NCBI GenBank assembly: GCA_022559845.1 | Contig: CM040117.1 | Span: forward strand, 142,356,732-142,420,731 | Origin: Amorphophallus konjac | Lineage: Eukaryota; Streptophyta; Magnoliopsida; Alismatales; Araceae | Length of the DNA: 64,000 nucleotides | Direction of reading: 5' to 3' | In this document: one piece after another, positions 1-11,818 of the stretch | How the letters are laid out: the number at the start of each line of letters is the position of its first letter | Position numbering within the stretch: position 1 is the stretch's first letter | Notes under the pieces: model-generated | Told to the model about the DNA's origin: nothing | The model's database searches: none | Seen by the model: only the letters and a program-made list of their open reading frames with translations | Translations under genes and position numbers: made by a program

Positions 1-459
1 CATAATATGATTTTTATGGAATTTTATCACGAGGTTTATTGTTAATCTCCCAATCTTAAGATTAAAATAATAATTTAACCCAATGTTCAACGGTTTAGTC
101 GATAGAGAGAGTTTCTGATTTTTACCGATGAAACTTCAGAAGACAAAGTTGCTAAGAAAAATACCCTCTATCAGGTGTGATTTTTACAGATTTTTCTAAG
201 GTAGTTGTATTTTCGTATGAATACTGTTTTCCGCGTTTTTAAGTCAGGCTTAAATCACTGATTAAGCCATGTAAATGATTTTATTAGGGTCAAGTACAGA
301 AGACCAAAGTGTTTACCATGGTCTTTACTAATTAACTACTATTTTTCGGAATTTTTATATGATAGTCAAAAATTTTACTATTTACTATTTACCACAGTCA
401 CTATTCAACATTTACTATTTACGAAATTTAATATTTGTACAGAAACTCGGGGTCTTACA
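1..459 (-). repeat. Partial LTR of a gypsy-type element
   Basis: Read on the minus strand, an LTR-like end starts at 459 with TGTAAGACCCCGAG, a start common in plant gypsy LTRs, and continues left out of the window. The stretch is AT-rich and has many short repeats of a TAGTAAAT type (positions 340-420). The LTR edge falls inside a reading frame (405-779), so this LTR either inserted into that frame or was joined to it by a deletion. The other end and any target duplication lie outside the window. Confidence 0.5.
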
Positions 460-779
460 GCTTCAATTTCTTGTTGATATCTTTGTAGCAACATCAGCAA
501 GGCCGGATCATTAATAGAGGGGTTGGGGAGGCTACCCCTATCCTCAGTTGGTGTTTCTTTAAATGATGTGGATGCCACCCCACTTTCAACTTTAGTTGTA
601 ATTACATTGGCAATCAGAGCTTCAACTGTCTCTTCTGGATTTTTTGTTTCGACTAGGGTCTGTAACGCCTCGTTTGCTGCTTTCCTTCTTCTTGTAAGAG
701 GGCCCGGCCTCTCGGCAATCTTGGCGACTTCTTCAGGATCCATAGGCAAAGCTCTATAATGGCTATCCATTCTGGCCAA
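460..779 (-). pseudogene. Gag-like N-terminal fragment cut by an LTR
   Basis: On the minus strand an ATG at 779 opens about 107 codons of element sequence; the frame then runs into the LTR edge at 459 and ends by chance at 405. The protein has an Arg/Lys-rich stretch (RRRK, residues about 30-33) and ends with a DPALLMLLQRYQQEIEA-like helix, which resembles N-terminal regions of plant gypsy gag proteins. No capsid domain or zinc knuckle remains. It lies 24 bp downstream of the 370-codon frame 804-1916, so both may be parts of one polyprotein split by a stop and a frame change. Gag identity is a guess from composition and position. Confidence 0.35.
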
Positions 780-803
780 ATGACAAGTGTAAACATGGAT
801 ATT

Positions 804-1916
804 CTAATTTCTTCGATTTACACGTCGGGTCGACTGACCCGGGAAGGTTAATTTTTTAAACACTGAGACTCTAGGTGCAGGCTCTTCGTGGAGGGGAGGC
901 CCGTAGTACCCCGACTCCGCATCTTCTACTTCATCCGGGTCGGTCGTATATCTTCGACCCTCTTCAGCAGCGGTGATGACTTGTAACAGTTGTTGCCTCC
1001 CTAGGGAGGTGTTCCCAATACCATGGAGATATCCGCACACGGCTTGGGTGATATCTTCTTGTTCATCTGTGGCGTAAACCACGGGTAGCGGTACCCTCGC
1101 TTTTATTGGGGGCCCGTAGGAGGGCTGAACCACTCTGGCAGCCCTGCCATAGTTCTTTGGATGCAAACAAACATTTGCTTGTAGATCGCAGGCCTGAGCA
1201 GTTGATTCGTGGGATGCGCCTACTGGCATCTCATTCTTCCTTTCTCTCTTCACTTTTTCTTTCCTGGGCCTGTTAGCTTTGACAGTTCCCAACTGAGTTG
1301 GCATTGGGACCCGAGTTGGCTTGGGTAACAAGACTTGTTTGGTTTTGAATGGCCATGGGGCTAGCTCATTCTTCGGCCGACGGGCCGTTCCTGCATTCTT
1401 CTTCCTGATTCTCCCTAGTGCTTGGAAAGAATTGTGCATAAAGACATTTGGTATGACCCACTCGGGGATCACTTTGGCCCTTCGGCCATTCAGGTGGACT
1501 CTGATGCCCCCGATCAGAATGGATTTTCCGGTGTTACATACCCGGTCCCTGGCAGTAGTAGCATTTCTTTGGCTCCTTCTTCGGTGGGACGCCAACTTCT
1601 TGCTGATGGAACTGGTGTCCAGTCGAACATGGTGGACAAGATAGCCTACGATTTTGACCGTCATAAGGTCAACAATGATTGCCGGCAACAAGGCAGCAAT
1701 AGGCTTGATGGCAGCAGTCCCTGTGGCGAGAATGTTGGCTTCGACAGGGTTGGCCCTCTCGGTCTCAAGAAGGTTAACGAAGGCTACCCCTAAGAAGTTG
1801 GGGAAGCCTACCACGGGAGGGAGACTCCCGAATTGTGTTTGTACTTCCAGGTAGCCATCCCTGGCATGACTTGCGACAACTAACGGTCCGAAAGTGACGG
1901 CCATCATAATCGTCAA
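804..1916 (-). CDS. Unrecognised 370-residue protein, probably from a retroelement
   Basis: An open frame of 370 codons on the minus strand with no stop, the longest intact frame in the first 4 kb. I do not recognise it. Visible: a mostly hydrophobic first 90 residues without a clear signal peptide, a basic middle (several RR/KK clusters about 105-235) and an acidic patch near 330-345 (DPDEVEDAESGYYG). There is a LDTS tetrapeptide near residue 98, but its surroundings do not look like a retropepsin. It ends 24 bp before the start of a gag-like fragment on the same strand. The frame is intact while neighbours are decayed, so it may be young, or open by chance because of its high GC. The region upstream is cut by the Tat-1 LTR at 2605. 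Confidence 0.4.
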   Translation of the reverse strand: MTIMMAVTFGPLVVASHARDGYLEVQTQFGSLPPVVGFPNFLGVAFVNLLETERANPVEANILATGTAAIKPIAALLPAIIVDLMTVKIVGYLVHHVRLDTSSISKKLASHRRRSQRNATTARDRVCNTGKSILIGGIRVHLNGRRAKVIPEWVIPNVFMHNSFQALGRIRKKNAGTARRPKNELAPWPFKTKQVLLPKPTRVPMPTQLGTVKANRPRKEKVKRERKNEMPVGASHESTAQACDLQANVCLHPKNYGRAARVVQPSYGPPIKARVPLPVVYATDEQEDITQAVCGYLHGIGNTSLGRQQLLQVITAAEEGRRYTTDPDEVEDAESGYYGPPLHEEPAPRVSVFKKLTFPGQSTRRVNRRN

Positions 1917-2604
1917 TATGTGACCTACAATTGCAAGTTAAACAGCTAGAATCTCAAGAGGAGGCCGTAGGGCCTCTAATCTCGGGAAGGAGATGAAGGG
2001 AAGTTCTTCTCCCATCGACCGTGCAAGACTTGTGGACGCACTTTGGGGATTTCTTTTATCTATTTGTTTATTTATTTGTTTAGTTCATTTATTTAGCGCG
2101 TGGGTGTGCTAGTCACAATGTGACAGTTTATTCGGGTTCCTTAGAAGCCACTGGTACACGCTGTCTGACTGATTAGACGATAGTGAGTATCGTGTGGGGA
2201 TCAAAACTCACAGTACCATGAAGGCTATGACGTTAATTACATCTCCCTGAAGGGGAGAAAACCTTTCATTAGTCTCCAAGAGAAGGGGACCTATGCCCTG
2301 AAATTAACATTGATGAAATTAGATAATGAACTTCACGAACCGCGTTAGAATGCCCCCATATTGGGGTGTAAACGTTCAAATCATGTTGGTCGCTTATCGA
2401 CCCTTTCATGTTCGGACGAAAATCCATATTGAAAGCGTGACGAAGACGGAGATAAAACCTGTTTAAATGCCTACCAACTATACGGCATGTTTGATAAGAG
2501 ATTGGGATTGGATCCCAGTGGAAACAAGTCAGATTTAGTGAGTTATTGACCTGGGGTTATGTCAGGTCATTGTAGTGTGGGAATGGCTGATCTAGAGAGG
2601 AGGG
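1917..2604. other. Non-coding remainder of the first element
   Basis: No frame of interest and no clear PBS or LTR end was seen. The sequence is moderately AT-rich. It ends at 2604 where the Tat-1 LTR begins; the five bases before it (gaggg, 2600-2604) are the presumed left copy of the Tat-1 target duplication, but the right copy was not found. Confidence 0.4.
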
Positions 2605-3707
2605 TGTAGACGCCTAATTTTGGACATCCCGCAGATCCCTAGTGGACCTTCGTGTGAATGACGCATAATTGTTATACCTGGTTTATCATTGTTTCAAGCT
2701 TTAAATCACAGCCCATAGCCATAGAGCTATTGAGCCTCGTCCATTTAGGGGGCCCAAAGGTCATGGTCTGGGCGGCCAGGGTGCTGGCCGCCCTTGATCC
2801 TGGGCGGCCATGTCGATGGACGCCCTCCTCTGCTGGGTGGCTAGAGAGCTAGCCGCCCTCCCCTTCAAGAAGGCCAAGTGGATGGCCGCCCTCCTATTTT
2901 TACTTGGTCAGAGAACGTGGCTCGGTTCGTGAGCACGTTCTCCCCCCCTGTTTGCATGATTTTCCCCACGATTTCATGCACTCCGAACTCAATGACAAAA
3001 CCACCAATCTCCATAGGGAGAGGGGGGTTTTGGCATTTTTTGGGAACTCGGGGAGTGGAGAGATCGGTCGGAGGAAATTTGCCTGCGGAGGTTCTCTCGG
3101 ACGGTGAAGAGGGAGTCGCGCCTAGTCTTCTTCTTCCTTCATCCTCGATCCTGGTTTAAACTCTGGAACCTCGTCCTTTGCTTCTTGCATCATGGCTTCC
3201 TGGTAAGTTCATTCTACATTTCATAATCTTCCTAGCTCCTACACTTGGAGTTTTTTTCCCCCCAAAACAAACGGGAAGGTGGGTGATCGAAAGTCTCGGC
3301 CATCCCTCCTTCCCACCACCCCCAGGTAATCACGCCACCATTATTCCCATTATATTAATTTTCGTTAGAGTAGATACTGCACTTCTCGTTACGAATGGTC
3401 TTCTTCTGTTTTCTTTTTTGAGCTTCACTGTTTATAGGATTTCAGCTTCAAGGAACTACGCAGGGCTCCTTGCCCTTGGCCGGACGAGGACGAGGAAGAG
3501 GGACCCTACCTTCTCCCTATTTTAACATCTCCCCGTGATCATCATTCCTGTGAGGTTTAGGTAAATACCTCTGGCAATCACAATTACGTAACCTTAAACT
3601 TGTTCCTCTGCAAGTACTCATGGTCCAGGAAGGTTGAGGAGACAACCACGCAAGGCACAATCTCAAAATCAACCCGCTCTGCCTCGTAACAAATCTCGGA
3701 GCCTACA
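2605..3707 (+). repeat. Tat-1 5' LTR
   Basis: The LTR starts TGTAGACGCC and ends GCCTACA, giving 5-bp inverted ends TGTAG/CTACA, and is followed after 7 bp by a plausible PBS. It is 1103 bp long. It contains four short palindromes (2768-2893) and a purine-rich stretch near 3010-3130. No convincing TATA box was found after the palindromes. The right copy is absent from the window, so the boundaries rest on the end motifs and the PBS alone. Confidence 0.7.
2768..2893 (+). repeat. Palindrome array GGGCGGCCA/TGGCCGCCC in Tat-1 LTR
   Basis: Four imperfect inverted repeats at about 2768-2793, 2800-2826, 2834-2860 and 2867-2893. Each has arms of about 9 bases (consensus GGGCGGCCA and TGGCCGCCC) with 4-6 bases between; some arm changes are matched on the other arm (GGGTGGCTA with CTAGCCGCCC). 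Units are spaced about 33 bp apart. The same motif returns in the leader and in the antisense gene of the same element. Confidence 0.85.
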
Positions 3708-3714
3708 AGCGAAG

Positions 3715-3732
3715 TGGCGATCACGGTGGGAC
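3715..3732 (+). promoter_or_regulatory. Primer-binding site of Tat-1
   Basis: TGGCGATCACGGTGGGAC follows the LTR end by 7 bp. It begins with the TGG expected of a tRNA 3' CCA complement and resembles the TGGCGA-type sites of Tat/Ogre elements (usually assigned to an arginine tRNA). The exact tRNA was not checked. Confidence 0.55.
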
Positions 3733-3845
3733 ACTCCAATGCCTACTGTGAGTTCCTAATGCTTGAAGTCCAAGATAAGTAAAGCATGTGTTTACATTAG
3801 ATTAATTTATGTAGCTTTGTTTTTATGTTTTCTGAAAGTCAGATA

Positions 3846-4072
3846 GAAGGAGGCCAACCCCTTGGCCGCCTAGGCCCCTGGGTGACCCACCCAGTGGCCG
3901 CCTAGGCCATATCCTAGACGACCAGGAGTCTGGCCGCCCAGAACTGTAGACGGCCCTCGACTTGGCCGCCCTCTCTCCCTTCTAGGAGGCCAACACTTTG
4001 GCCACCTTCTGCTCTGAGCATCCCTCGACCTGGCTGCCTAGGCCATTGAGCGGCCAGTGACATGGCCGCCCT
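3846..4072 (+). repeat. Palindrome array in Tat-1 leader
   Basis: About seven units of the same inverted repeat as in the LTR lie between the PBS and gag, e.g. GGAGGCCA-N6-TGGCCGCC at 3849 and GAGCGGCCA-N6-TGGCCGCCCT near 4048-4072. Some units are degenerate in one arm. The leader 3733-4574 holds no gene; apart from this array it contains CT-rich and A-rich (about 4440-4465) tracts. Confidence 0.8.
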
Positions 4073-4574
4073 CTGCTCTCTTCCTGTGCTCCTCTGTAAC
4101 TAGTTGCTTTCTTTGTTGTCTTGCTTGTGTATTGCCTGATCTATCTCTATAGGGTTGGATCGTGGTTCGGTTTAGGCAGAGCTAGCAATACCCTTTGTTA
4201 AGAACCCACTCCCGTTGGAATTGATCCCTTCACATGAGGATTCCCACTCGGGTGTAATTGGTTTGGTCAAACCGGGAACCTCCGTGAGTCCTCACGAACC
4301 GTGGGTTCCCACATGGTTGCCAGGCAGGTTGTACCACCGAAAGAACCTATAGTAACCCTGGGCTTTGAGTGAGTTTTCTGCTAAGTTCCCCGGAGTTCAT
4401 CCTTCAAGCACTTAGTTCCCTTCTCTCCTCCGAGTGAACAAAAGAAAAAAAAAGAAGAAAAAGAAAATTCTGGGACGTTGCTTGTGGTCACCCCCTTTGG
4501 TGTGCTTGGAAATACTTACCCCCTCTCCCTAAAATCTCTTTTCTCTTTTCTAAACCAATTAAAATTGGTTTAGG

Positions 4575-7500
4575 ATGGAGCGTGTTTTCATAAATCCGGG
4601 TTACGAGGAGGAATTCCCTCCCCAATATGAATCCGGGATTAGGGGCAATCCTCTATTTCAAATAGAGGATGATTATCCAGATGCATTTATAGGCATGTTC
4701 TCGGCCATGCCAAATGAGGTTGTCCACGTCGATTCAATTTCATCACCGAGTGATCATGATCGCAGTAGCCCGAGGGCTCCTAAACTCTCTCCGCATGACG
4801 ATCAAGAGTTGATCAGCGTGCTATCCCGCTACACTCCCGCAGACTTGTCCACGATGGCTTCCCGCGGGAAGGCCCCGGCCATCCCACACATGTCTCCCCA
4901 AGTCACACCTCCTCACGCTCAAACCCCCTTTCAAGGGTCAATGAGCCGACCCGCTCCCGAGAATCCACTCCAATTCAGCTATCCAATGGCTCCGCAAAGG
5001 ATCCCTTCACCCCTGATTCCATCAACCATGGGTGTCCCGTTGAAGGGGATGGACCCGTCATTCTAGCAGGAGATTCAAAGTTACATTCGACAGGCGGTGG
5101 CCGAGAGTATGCCAAACTCACGTCCCCATTCACTAGCCCAGTATTGCAAACTCCCTAGTGCCCATTTTCTGCTTGGGTTCAAGGCTCCTAAGTATAGGAG
5201 ATATGATGGTACCACCGACCCCCATCATCACCTTTTGGGTTTCCTTATGGATTCCCATCAATGGATCTACGATCGGGTCCTATTGGTCCATCCATTTCAA
5301 AAATCCCTTGAGGGCCATGCCCTATGTTGGTTTTCCTCCCTACCAACTACTGATCTCATTAACTTTGATATAGTCTCCGAGCAATTCTTCGCTCACTTTG
5401 GTCATATGTCTTCCATTCCTCTTACATTGTTTGACTTAGTCATAGAGAAAATGAAGCCCGACGAGGACTTCATTAATTTTGCAAATCGGTGGAGGATCAT
5501 GGCTTCTAGGATGGAAGTTCCCATCTTCGAGTCTCAGGCTGTCACCATGTTGGTGAACAATGCCACCCCTCAGCTTAGGGCCATCCTAATGCTCAGTGAG
5601 CTCCACACCTTTCACCAACTCTATAATCGAGCTCGGATAGTTCAGGCCAAGGTATGGGATTCCACCTTGCCACCTTTCTTTGAGCCTCGCACAAAGAGTA
5701 GGAAGACCCCAACCGTCCCCACCACCGAAGGCGTCATGGTAAATGAGCAAGTCAATGTGGTTGGCCAACCTTTCAAGTCTAACAATCACCAGGTCTCCCA
5801 TCCTGCTGAGGGTAGTGCAAACCAGGGGCAAGGCAATCCCAAGCCTTATGCAAACGTCCCTCCACCTCAGAACTACAACCTCACCTGGCCAAAAAGGGCT
5901 TCTTACCCTCCATTACCTGAAACATTGGGCGACATCTTCTTTGCCCTTATGTCCTCTGAATCCATTCAGCTTCCCCCTTAACGGGATCGGGTTCATCCCA
6001 ATGCCGATACCTCCAGGTATTGCCCTTATCATCAAACTCCCAGACATGATATATTCAACTGCTTCCAATTCTAGGATTGGGTGTATGCCATGAATGACGA
6101 GGGGAGAATCAATTAGGTAGATGTGAAGCTAGCCATCGCCAACCTCAAGAAGCCTAGCCGAGACCTTGGTATCGTGCAAAACCTATTTCCAACTCATCAA
6201 TCAACCAAAGATCCCTCGAGCTCAAGACAGAATGAGCGGGTGAACACCGTAATTGGAATGGAACCACGAGTGCTCAAAAGGACCCAGATATGGGGCATCA
6301 AAGGATTCCCAGGCTGGTACGGGAAGTTAGAAGTGGAAGCTAAGGAACCTTGGGTGGACGTCAACATGTTCACTCAATCCCAAAGTCTGATCTCACCTCC
6401 CAGTCAGTTTTCAAATACTACTCAAAAACCACTCACCTTGATCAACCCTCCTCAGATACCATGTCAAGAGCCTCATGTCTTTTCAAAAGCTCAGTCAGTG
6501 TAGGAGCGCCCTTTGGTCCTTCTTAAGCAACCTCAACCAAAGTCAGTCCCTTCTCCTTCTCCGGTCGATTCCGGAGATGATTTAGCCTCCCTCTCATGCA
6601 TCTTCGGATCTCCAACTCCCTTACAGCTCATCCGCCCAAAACCTTTGGAGCAAGATGATCCGAAAGAAGCTTCAGTGAATGTCATTCTCCGTAACCGCTT
6701 CATTCCCCCGTCCCAAAGGCCGTCCCAGCCGGAGGAAGGGGTCAATTCTCAAGGCTCTCCCGTAGAGTATGACATTCTCCAACATCTTGATAGGACCCCT
6801 GCTAAGGTTTCCATCTTGGAGCTCATTAGGATGTCTCCATCACACCAAGACACTCCGCTTCAATTCCTCCAAAAGATGATGGTTAACAAAGACCTTCCGG
6901 CAAGTGGTGTGACCGAGATCATCAAGGCCCTTACATGTGGACCATCCATCTTGTTCTCTGATGAGGACCTCGCTTTGCCAAAAAGTAGGTCACTCCCGTT
7001 GTGCCTCACAGTCTCTCTCAACGGAGTCAAGGTCGACTCCGCCCCCATTGACACGGGAGCTTCAATTAACGTGTGTCCCATAAAGACCATTTGGAAAATT
7101 GGCCTCCAGGAAGAGAACCTAAAGGAGGTGTGCACCACAATTTCAACTTATGACAACTCCAAAAGGTGTGCGAAAGGAAAGGTGACTCTGCAATTAGGTT
7201 TAGGTCCAATGGTCATGACATCCAACTTCTTTGTCCTCGATGTCGATCATGCATACAAGGCCATATTAGGATGGCCATGGATTGAGAAGACCCTCAGAAT
7301 TCCATCAATAGCCCACCAATGCTTCAAGTTTCCTTACAATGGTAGGGTGATCAAAATCAAGAGTATCCCACTGGTGGAAACTCTCAATGCTATCACTTTC
7401 GAGCAGATCCCATTCATGACCATTCCAGATAAGAGCAAGAAGCATATCCTCTCCATAGAGGGTGCCGTAGGGCCCTCCGCCTTAAGTCCACCCGATTCTC

Positions 7501-8129
7501 CCTTCCTTCCTCAGCCAATCACACATTCCAATATCCCTCTCAGTAAAGGATGGGAGATCATGGCCAGAATGGGCTTTACAATGGGTAAGGGTTTAGGCCA
7601 GCTCGAACGAGGTCCCACGCATAGAAGAAAGCTTAAAATTGCTAAAGGCCATGCAGGTTTGGGTTACTCTCCAGAAGAGCCGTCTAAGGCTACTCAACGC
7701 AAGGGCCTGGTTTACGGTCGCTTTGTCAAAGGACCAGTTAAGCCAGGAACTCGACCAGAGCTAGAAGAAAAGTCTGAAGTCCCTCATAGAAAGGAAATTC
7801 CACCCGATTCATCACTCGAGGAGGACTTTGGTCTCCTCTCCCTCTTCCATATTGATAAACCCCCCGACGAGGTTTTTCCCTCCAGTATCTTCCTTGCTTT
7901 AAACAAGCCCGCGCCTGTCTTTTTCATCCCTTTCTTATTTCACCCACCGTTCCATCCTCTCCTCACTTATCCGACCATGGGGCAGCCCACCCATAGGGTT
8001 TGCACATTCACCCATGACCACCAAAAAAAAATGCCGATTCTCAAACATGGGCCTGCGAGCTCACCATTGAAGAAACAGCCTCCTTGGAAAATAGATCCCT
8101 CGGCCAAGGGCCAACACTTTCCACCTTGA
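4575..8129 (+). pseudogene. gag-pro: Tat-1 gag-protease with G-patch (decayed)
   Basis: One reading frame carries an N-terminal gag region (4575-5066), a capsid-type retrotransposon gag domain (5097-5800; PKYRRYDGTTDPHHHLLGF is the usual start block), a CHHC-like knuckle near 6020 (CPYHQTPRHDIFNC) and the protease. The aspartic protease active site DTGAS is encoded at 7050-7064, and a G-patch (residues about 345-370 of the frame starting at 6513; GMGFTMGKG-like Gly pattern) follows. Stops at 5064, 5979, 6072, 6114 and 6501 break the frame without shifting it, so the copy is dead but little rearranged. Gag packages element RNA; protease cuts the polyprotein. Pol follows in a different frame. 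Confidence 0.85.
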
Positions 8130-8257
8130 ACTCCTTTCCACAAACTCCCCTTGTACATAGTAGGGTAGAGTCTACATCGAGTCAGGGTCTGTGAATAGCG
8201 TCATTTCCTTCCAGAAAGTCTAGTGTCCGTCAGGTTCCAGCGCGATACATCAGCTAG

Positions 8258-11200
8258 TTGGCTGATAAATGCGCACAGCTCTGTCAGGTCTCTGAATTTA
8301 CATCCACTCCCATTCCCCTAGGGGCAATTGAACTAGAAGGATCTTCAGTAGATGACAGACTAGGGGTGTATGTCTTGGAAGAGGATGGTGACGCGGAAGA
8401 AGAAGGAGAAGAGCCATTAGAAGATGGTAGTGATCCCATAGATTCCTTCGTCGACGGAACCAAGAAATTTGATCAACCTAACGTTTTCATTGACGAATCC
8501 CCCAAAGAAATTAATCTCGGCACCAAGGATGATCCGAAGAATATATTGATTAGTGCCAATTTGACTGATGAGGAGGAAGCTGCTCTTGTAGTGATTCTTA
8601 AAGAATTTTCTGATGCTTTTGCTTGGTCCTACGAGGACATGTTGGGTATGGACCCATCTTTGGTTGAACATCCTTTGGTCCTGAAACCCGATGCTCGAGC
8701 TGTCAAACAAAAGCTAAGGCGACTTCACCCGAAGCTCGCACTCAAAGTCAAAGAAGAAGTTGACAAGCTCCATAAGGCCAAGTTTATCAGGGTAGTTTTG
8801 TATCCGTAATGGGTAGCCAACATTGTCCCCATCATGAAGAAGGACGGTAAGGTCCGCATCTACATAGATTTTCGTGACCTCAATCGTGCTTACCCAAAGG
8901 ACGATTTTCCTCTTCCACACATAGATGTCCTGGTGGACAACACTGTCAGCTATGAGATGCTCTCCTTCATGGATGGCTTCTCGGGGTACAACCAGATCCG
9001 CCTAGCAGAGGAAGACCAAGAGAAAACTTCTTTCACCACTCAGTTGGGGACCTACTGCTACGTCGTCATGCTCTTTGGTCTTAAGAACACAGGGGCAACA
9101 TATCAAAGGGCGATGATGGCCATCTTCCATGACATGATGCACGTTCATATGGAAGTTTATGTGGATGACATTGTGGTTAAATCCAAAACTAGGAGAGGAC
9201 ATGCAGAAGTCCTCCGAGCAGTTCTCTAACGGTCACGGGAGCACCAACTCAAAATGAATCCCAAAAAATGTGTATTCGGGGTCTCTTCAGGTAAGCTTTT
9301 AGGGTTCATAGTCAGCCAAAGAGGGATTGAGATCGACCCTAATAAAGCTAAGGCCATTGTCGAGATGCCTCCTCCTAAGAATATCAAGGAAGTTCGTGGT
9401 CTAATCGGGCGTTTGCAATTCATTAGGAGATTTATATCTCACCACTCTCAGCGATGCAATCCCTTTTACGATATGTTAAAAGGATGGGCTAAATTTGATT
9501 GGAATGACAAATGTCAAAAGGCCTTCAATGATCTAAAGAGTTACCTTTTGAATCCTCCCGTTATAGCACCCCCAGTCTCGGGTCAGCCTTTACTGCTCTA
9601 TGTTTCTGCCATTGATGAATCTGTTGGAGTGGTATTGGCCCAATACAACGAGACCAAGAGGGAGCGCGCGGTCTACTATTTGTCCAAACTATTCAATGAA
9701 GCTGAGCAGAGGTACACTGCCGTGGAAAGGACTTGTGCGGCCGTTGTCTGGGTCGCCCAAAAGCTGAAACAATATTTCCTCACACATGAAGTAAAGCTCT
9801 TGGCGCAAATGGACCCAATCAAGTACTTGTTGGAAAAGCCCACTCTAATTGATCATTTGGTGAGATGTCAAAGTTTACTCAATCAATTTGACATCACCTA
9901 CGTCAGTCAGAAGGTGGTCAAGGGGCACGCCATCGCCAAGCACCTTGCCCATCATCCCCTCCCTACATTCTCCCCTGTCGATGAGAGTTTCCCGGACAAA
10001 GAGTTAGGAGCCATTATAGATGGTGAACATTCGTGGATCCTCTACTTCGATGGTGCTTTCAATTCCAAGGGCTGCGGAGTCAGAGCGTTTCTCCAAACCC
10101 CAGAAGGTATCATCATCCCCCGTGCTTGTTAGTTGACCTTCCTTGCCACGAACAATGTGGCTGAATACGAGACGTTCCTCATGGGCTTAAAGTTGGCACT
10201 GGCCCTCGGAGTTAAAGAGCTCTGGATCATCGAAGATTCCCAGCTTATACTCTGACAATCCCTCAGCAAGTACCAAACCCGGGGCCCAAAACTAAAACCC
10301 TATCAAGACCTGGCTGGCAGGGTAGCCCGGTGGTTTAGGAAGCTCACCCTTGTACACACCCCTAGGGCTCAGAACATTCTAGCCAACGCTATGGCATCTT
10401 CTCTTCCAATTCCTGGTGAAAGGCCGTCAACCACCGTCATCGTGCAGAGAATGCACATTCCTTCACATTCAGATCCTTGGTTCCAACAGTTCTCTGGGCC
10501 TTCTTCTCAAGTCCATGTCATCTCTCATGAACCTGAGATCGACCTCGAAGACGGCAATCCCTAGTTTTTTGATATCGAGAATTATCTCCGGGATGGCTCC
10601 TTCCCTGATTATGCTACTGCCCCTGACCAACAAGCCATTCGTCAAGCCGCAGAGCGCTTTGCCATCATAGGGGGTCTCTTGCATCACAAATCTCTCAGTG
10701 GAGTTTATCTTCACTACCTTGACGAGACCAAATCTCGTGCGGTTGTCGAAGCCGCACACTCCAAAGAATGTGGTGGCCATGTAAACGGTCGCATGCTTGC
10801 TCAGAAACTCCTTCGGCAATACTATTGGCCTACCATGAACGAGGATTGTGCTCGGTATGTCCACCATTGCGGCAAATGCCAACGCCATGCGGACAAGGTC
10901 CACGTTCCCTCATCTTCACTCCACCCTCTTATAGCTCCTTCGCCTTTCACCATGTAGGCATTTGACGTAGTCGGTCCTCTAGAGGATAGAACTAGAGAAG
11001 TCCAAAGAAAATCCTTCATCCTCACCGCTAACGAATACTTCACGAAATGGGCTGAAGCTGAAGCATTCATGGCAGTCAAGGCATCAACGATGGTGAAGTT
11101 CATCGAGCGCAACATCCTAGCCAGGTTCGGCATCCCTCGTGACATCGTCACCGACAATGGACCACAGTTCACATCCCAGGAACTCCGCAACATGTCTGGT

Positions 11201-11818
11201 AAATATGGTATCAATTTGCATCATTCATCTCCATACTACCCACAAGGAAACGGACAAGCTGAAGCTACAAACAAAACTCTCATCAGAATAATCAAGAAAA
11301 CTTGCAAATCTAACCATTATTCAAACTGGCTAGATTGCCTCATCGAGGCCCTCTGGGGTTACCGCACTTCTGTCCGTACTCCCACAGGTCAAACCCCGTA
11401 CGCACTCACTTTTGGGATAGAAATGGTACTCCTATATGAAATATTCGTTCCCTCACTAAGAGTGCAGCTGGATCCCGAGCTCGATCTCGAGCAATGCCAA
11501 TAACATCTCATGGCCTAGCTTGAACTATTAGATGAGAAACGAATGATCACGGCCGATCACGCTCAAGTATATCGCAAGAGAATTGCACGTTATTATGCCA
11601 AGAAACTTCTGGAGATAAAATTTAGGGTAGGTGAACAGGTTTTAAAGAGGAAAATTACTAAAACCATCGGTCTAAATGCAAAATTTCAAGAAAATTGGGA
11701 AGGCCATTTTGTTATCAAAGAAGTCTACTCAGGTAATGCTTACAAGTTAGTGGACTCCGAGGGGGTAGAACTCACATATCCATGGAATGGGGTATACCTT
11801 GAGAAATTTTATTCATGA
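8258..11818 (+). pseudogene. pol: Tat-1 pol: RT, two RNases H, integrase (decayed)
   Basis: A single frame holds reverse transcriptase (catalytic YVDD at 9158-9169), the RT-linked RNase H (about 9580-9800), a second, archaeal-type RNase H (about 10030-10410; starts WILYFDGAFNSKG) and integrase. The integrase has the HHCC zinc site (about 10755-10895), then core residues in TDNGPQF (11147 on) and GNGQAEATNK (near 11248), and a C-terminal domain to 11818. Dual RNase H is the hallmark of the Tat lineage. In-frame stops at 8807, 9227, 10130, 10253, 10562, 10955, 11501 and 11516 inactivate it; no frameshift is needed to read it through. Frame differs from gag-pro by one base. Confidence 0.9.
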
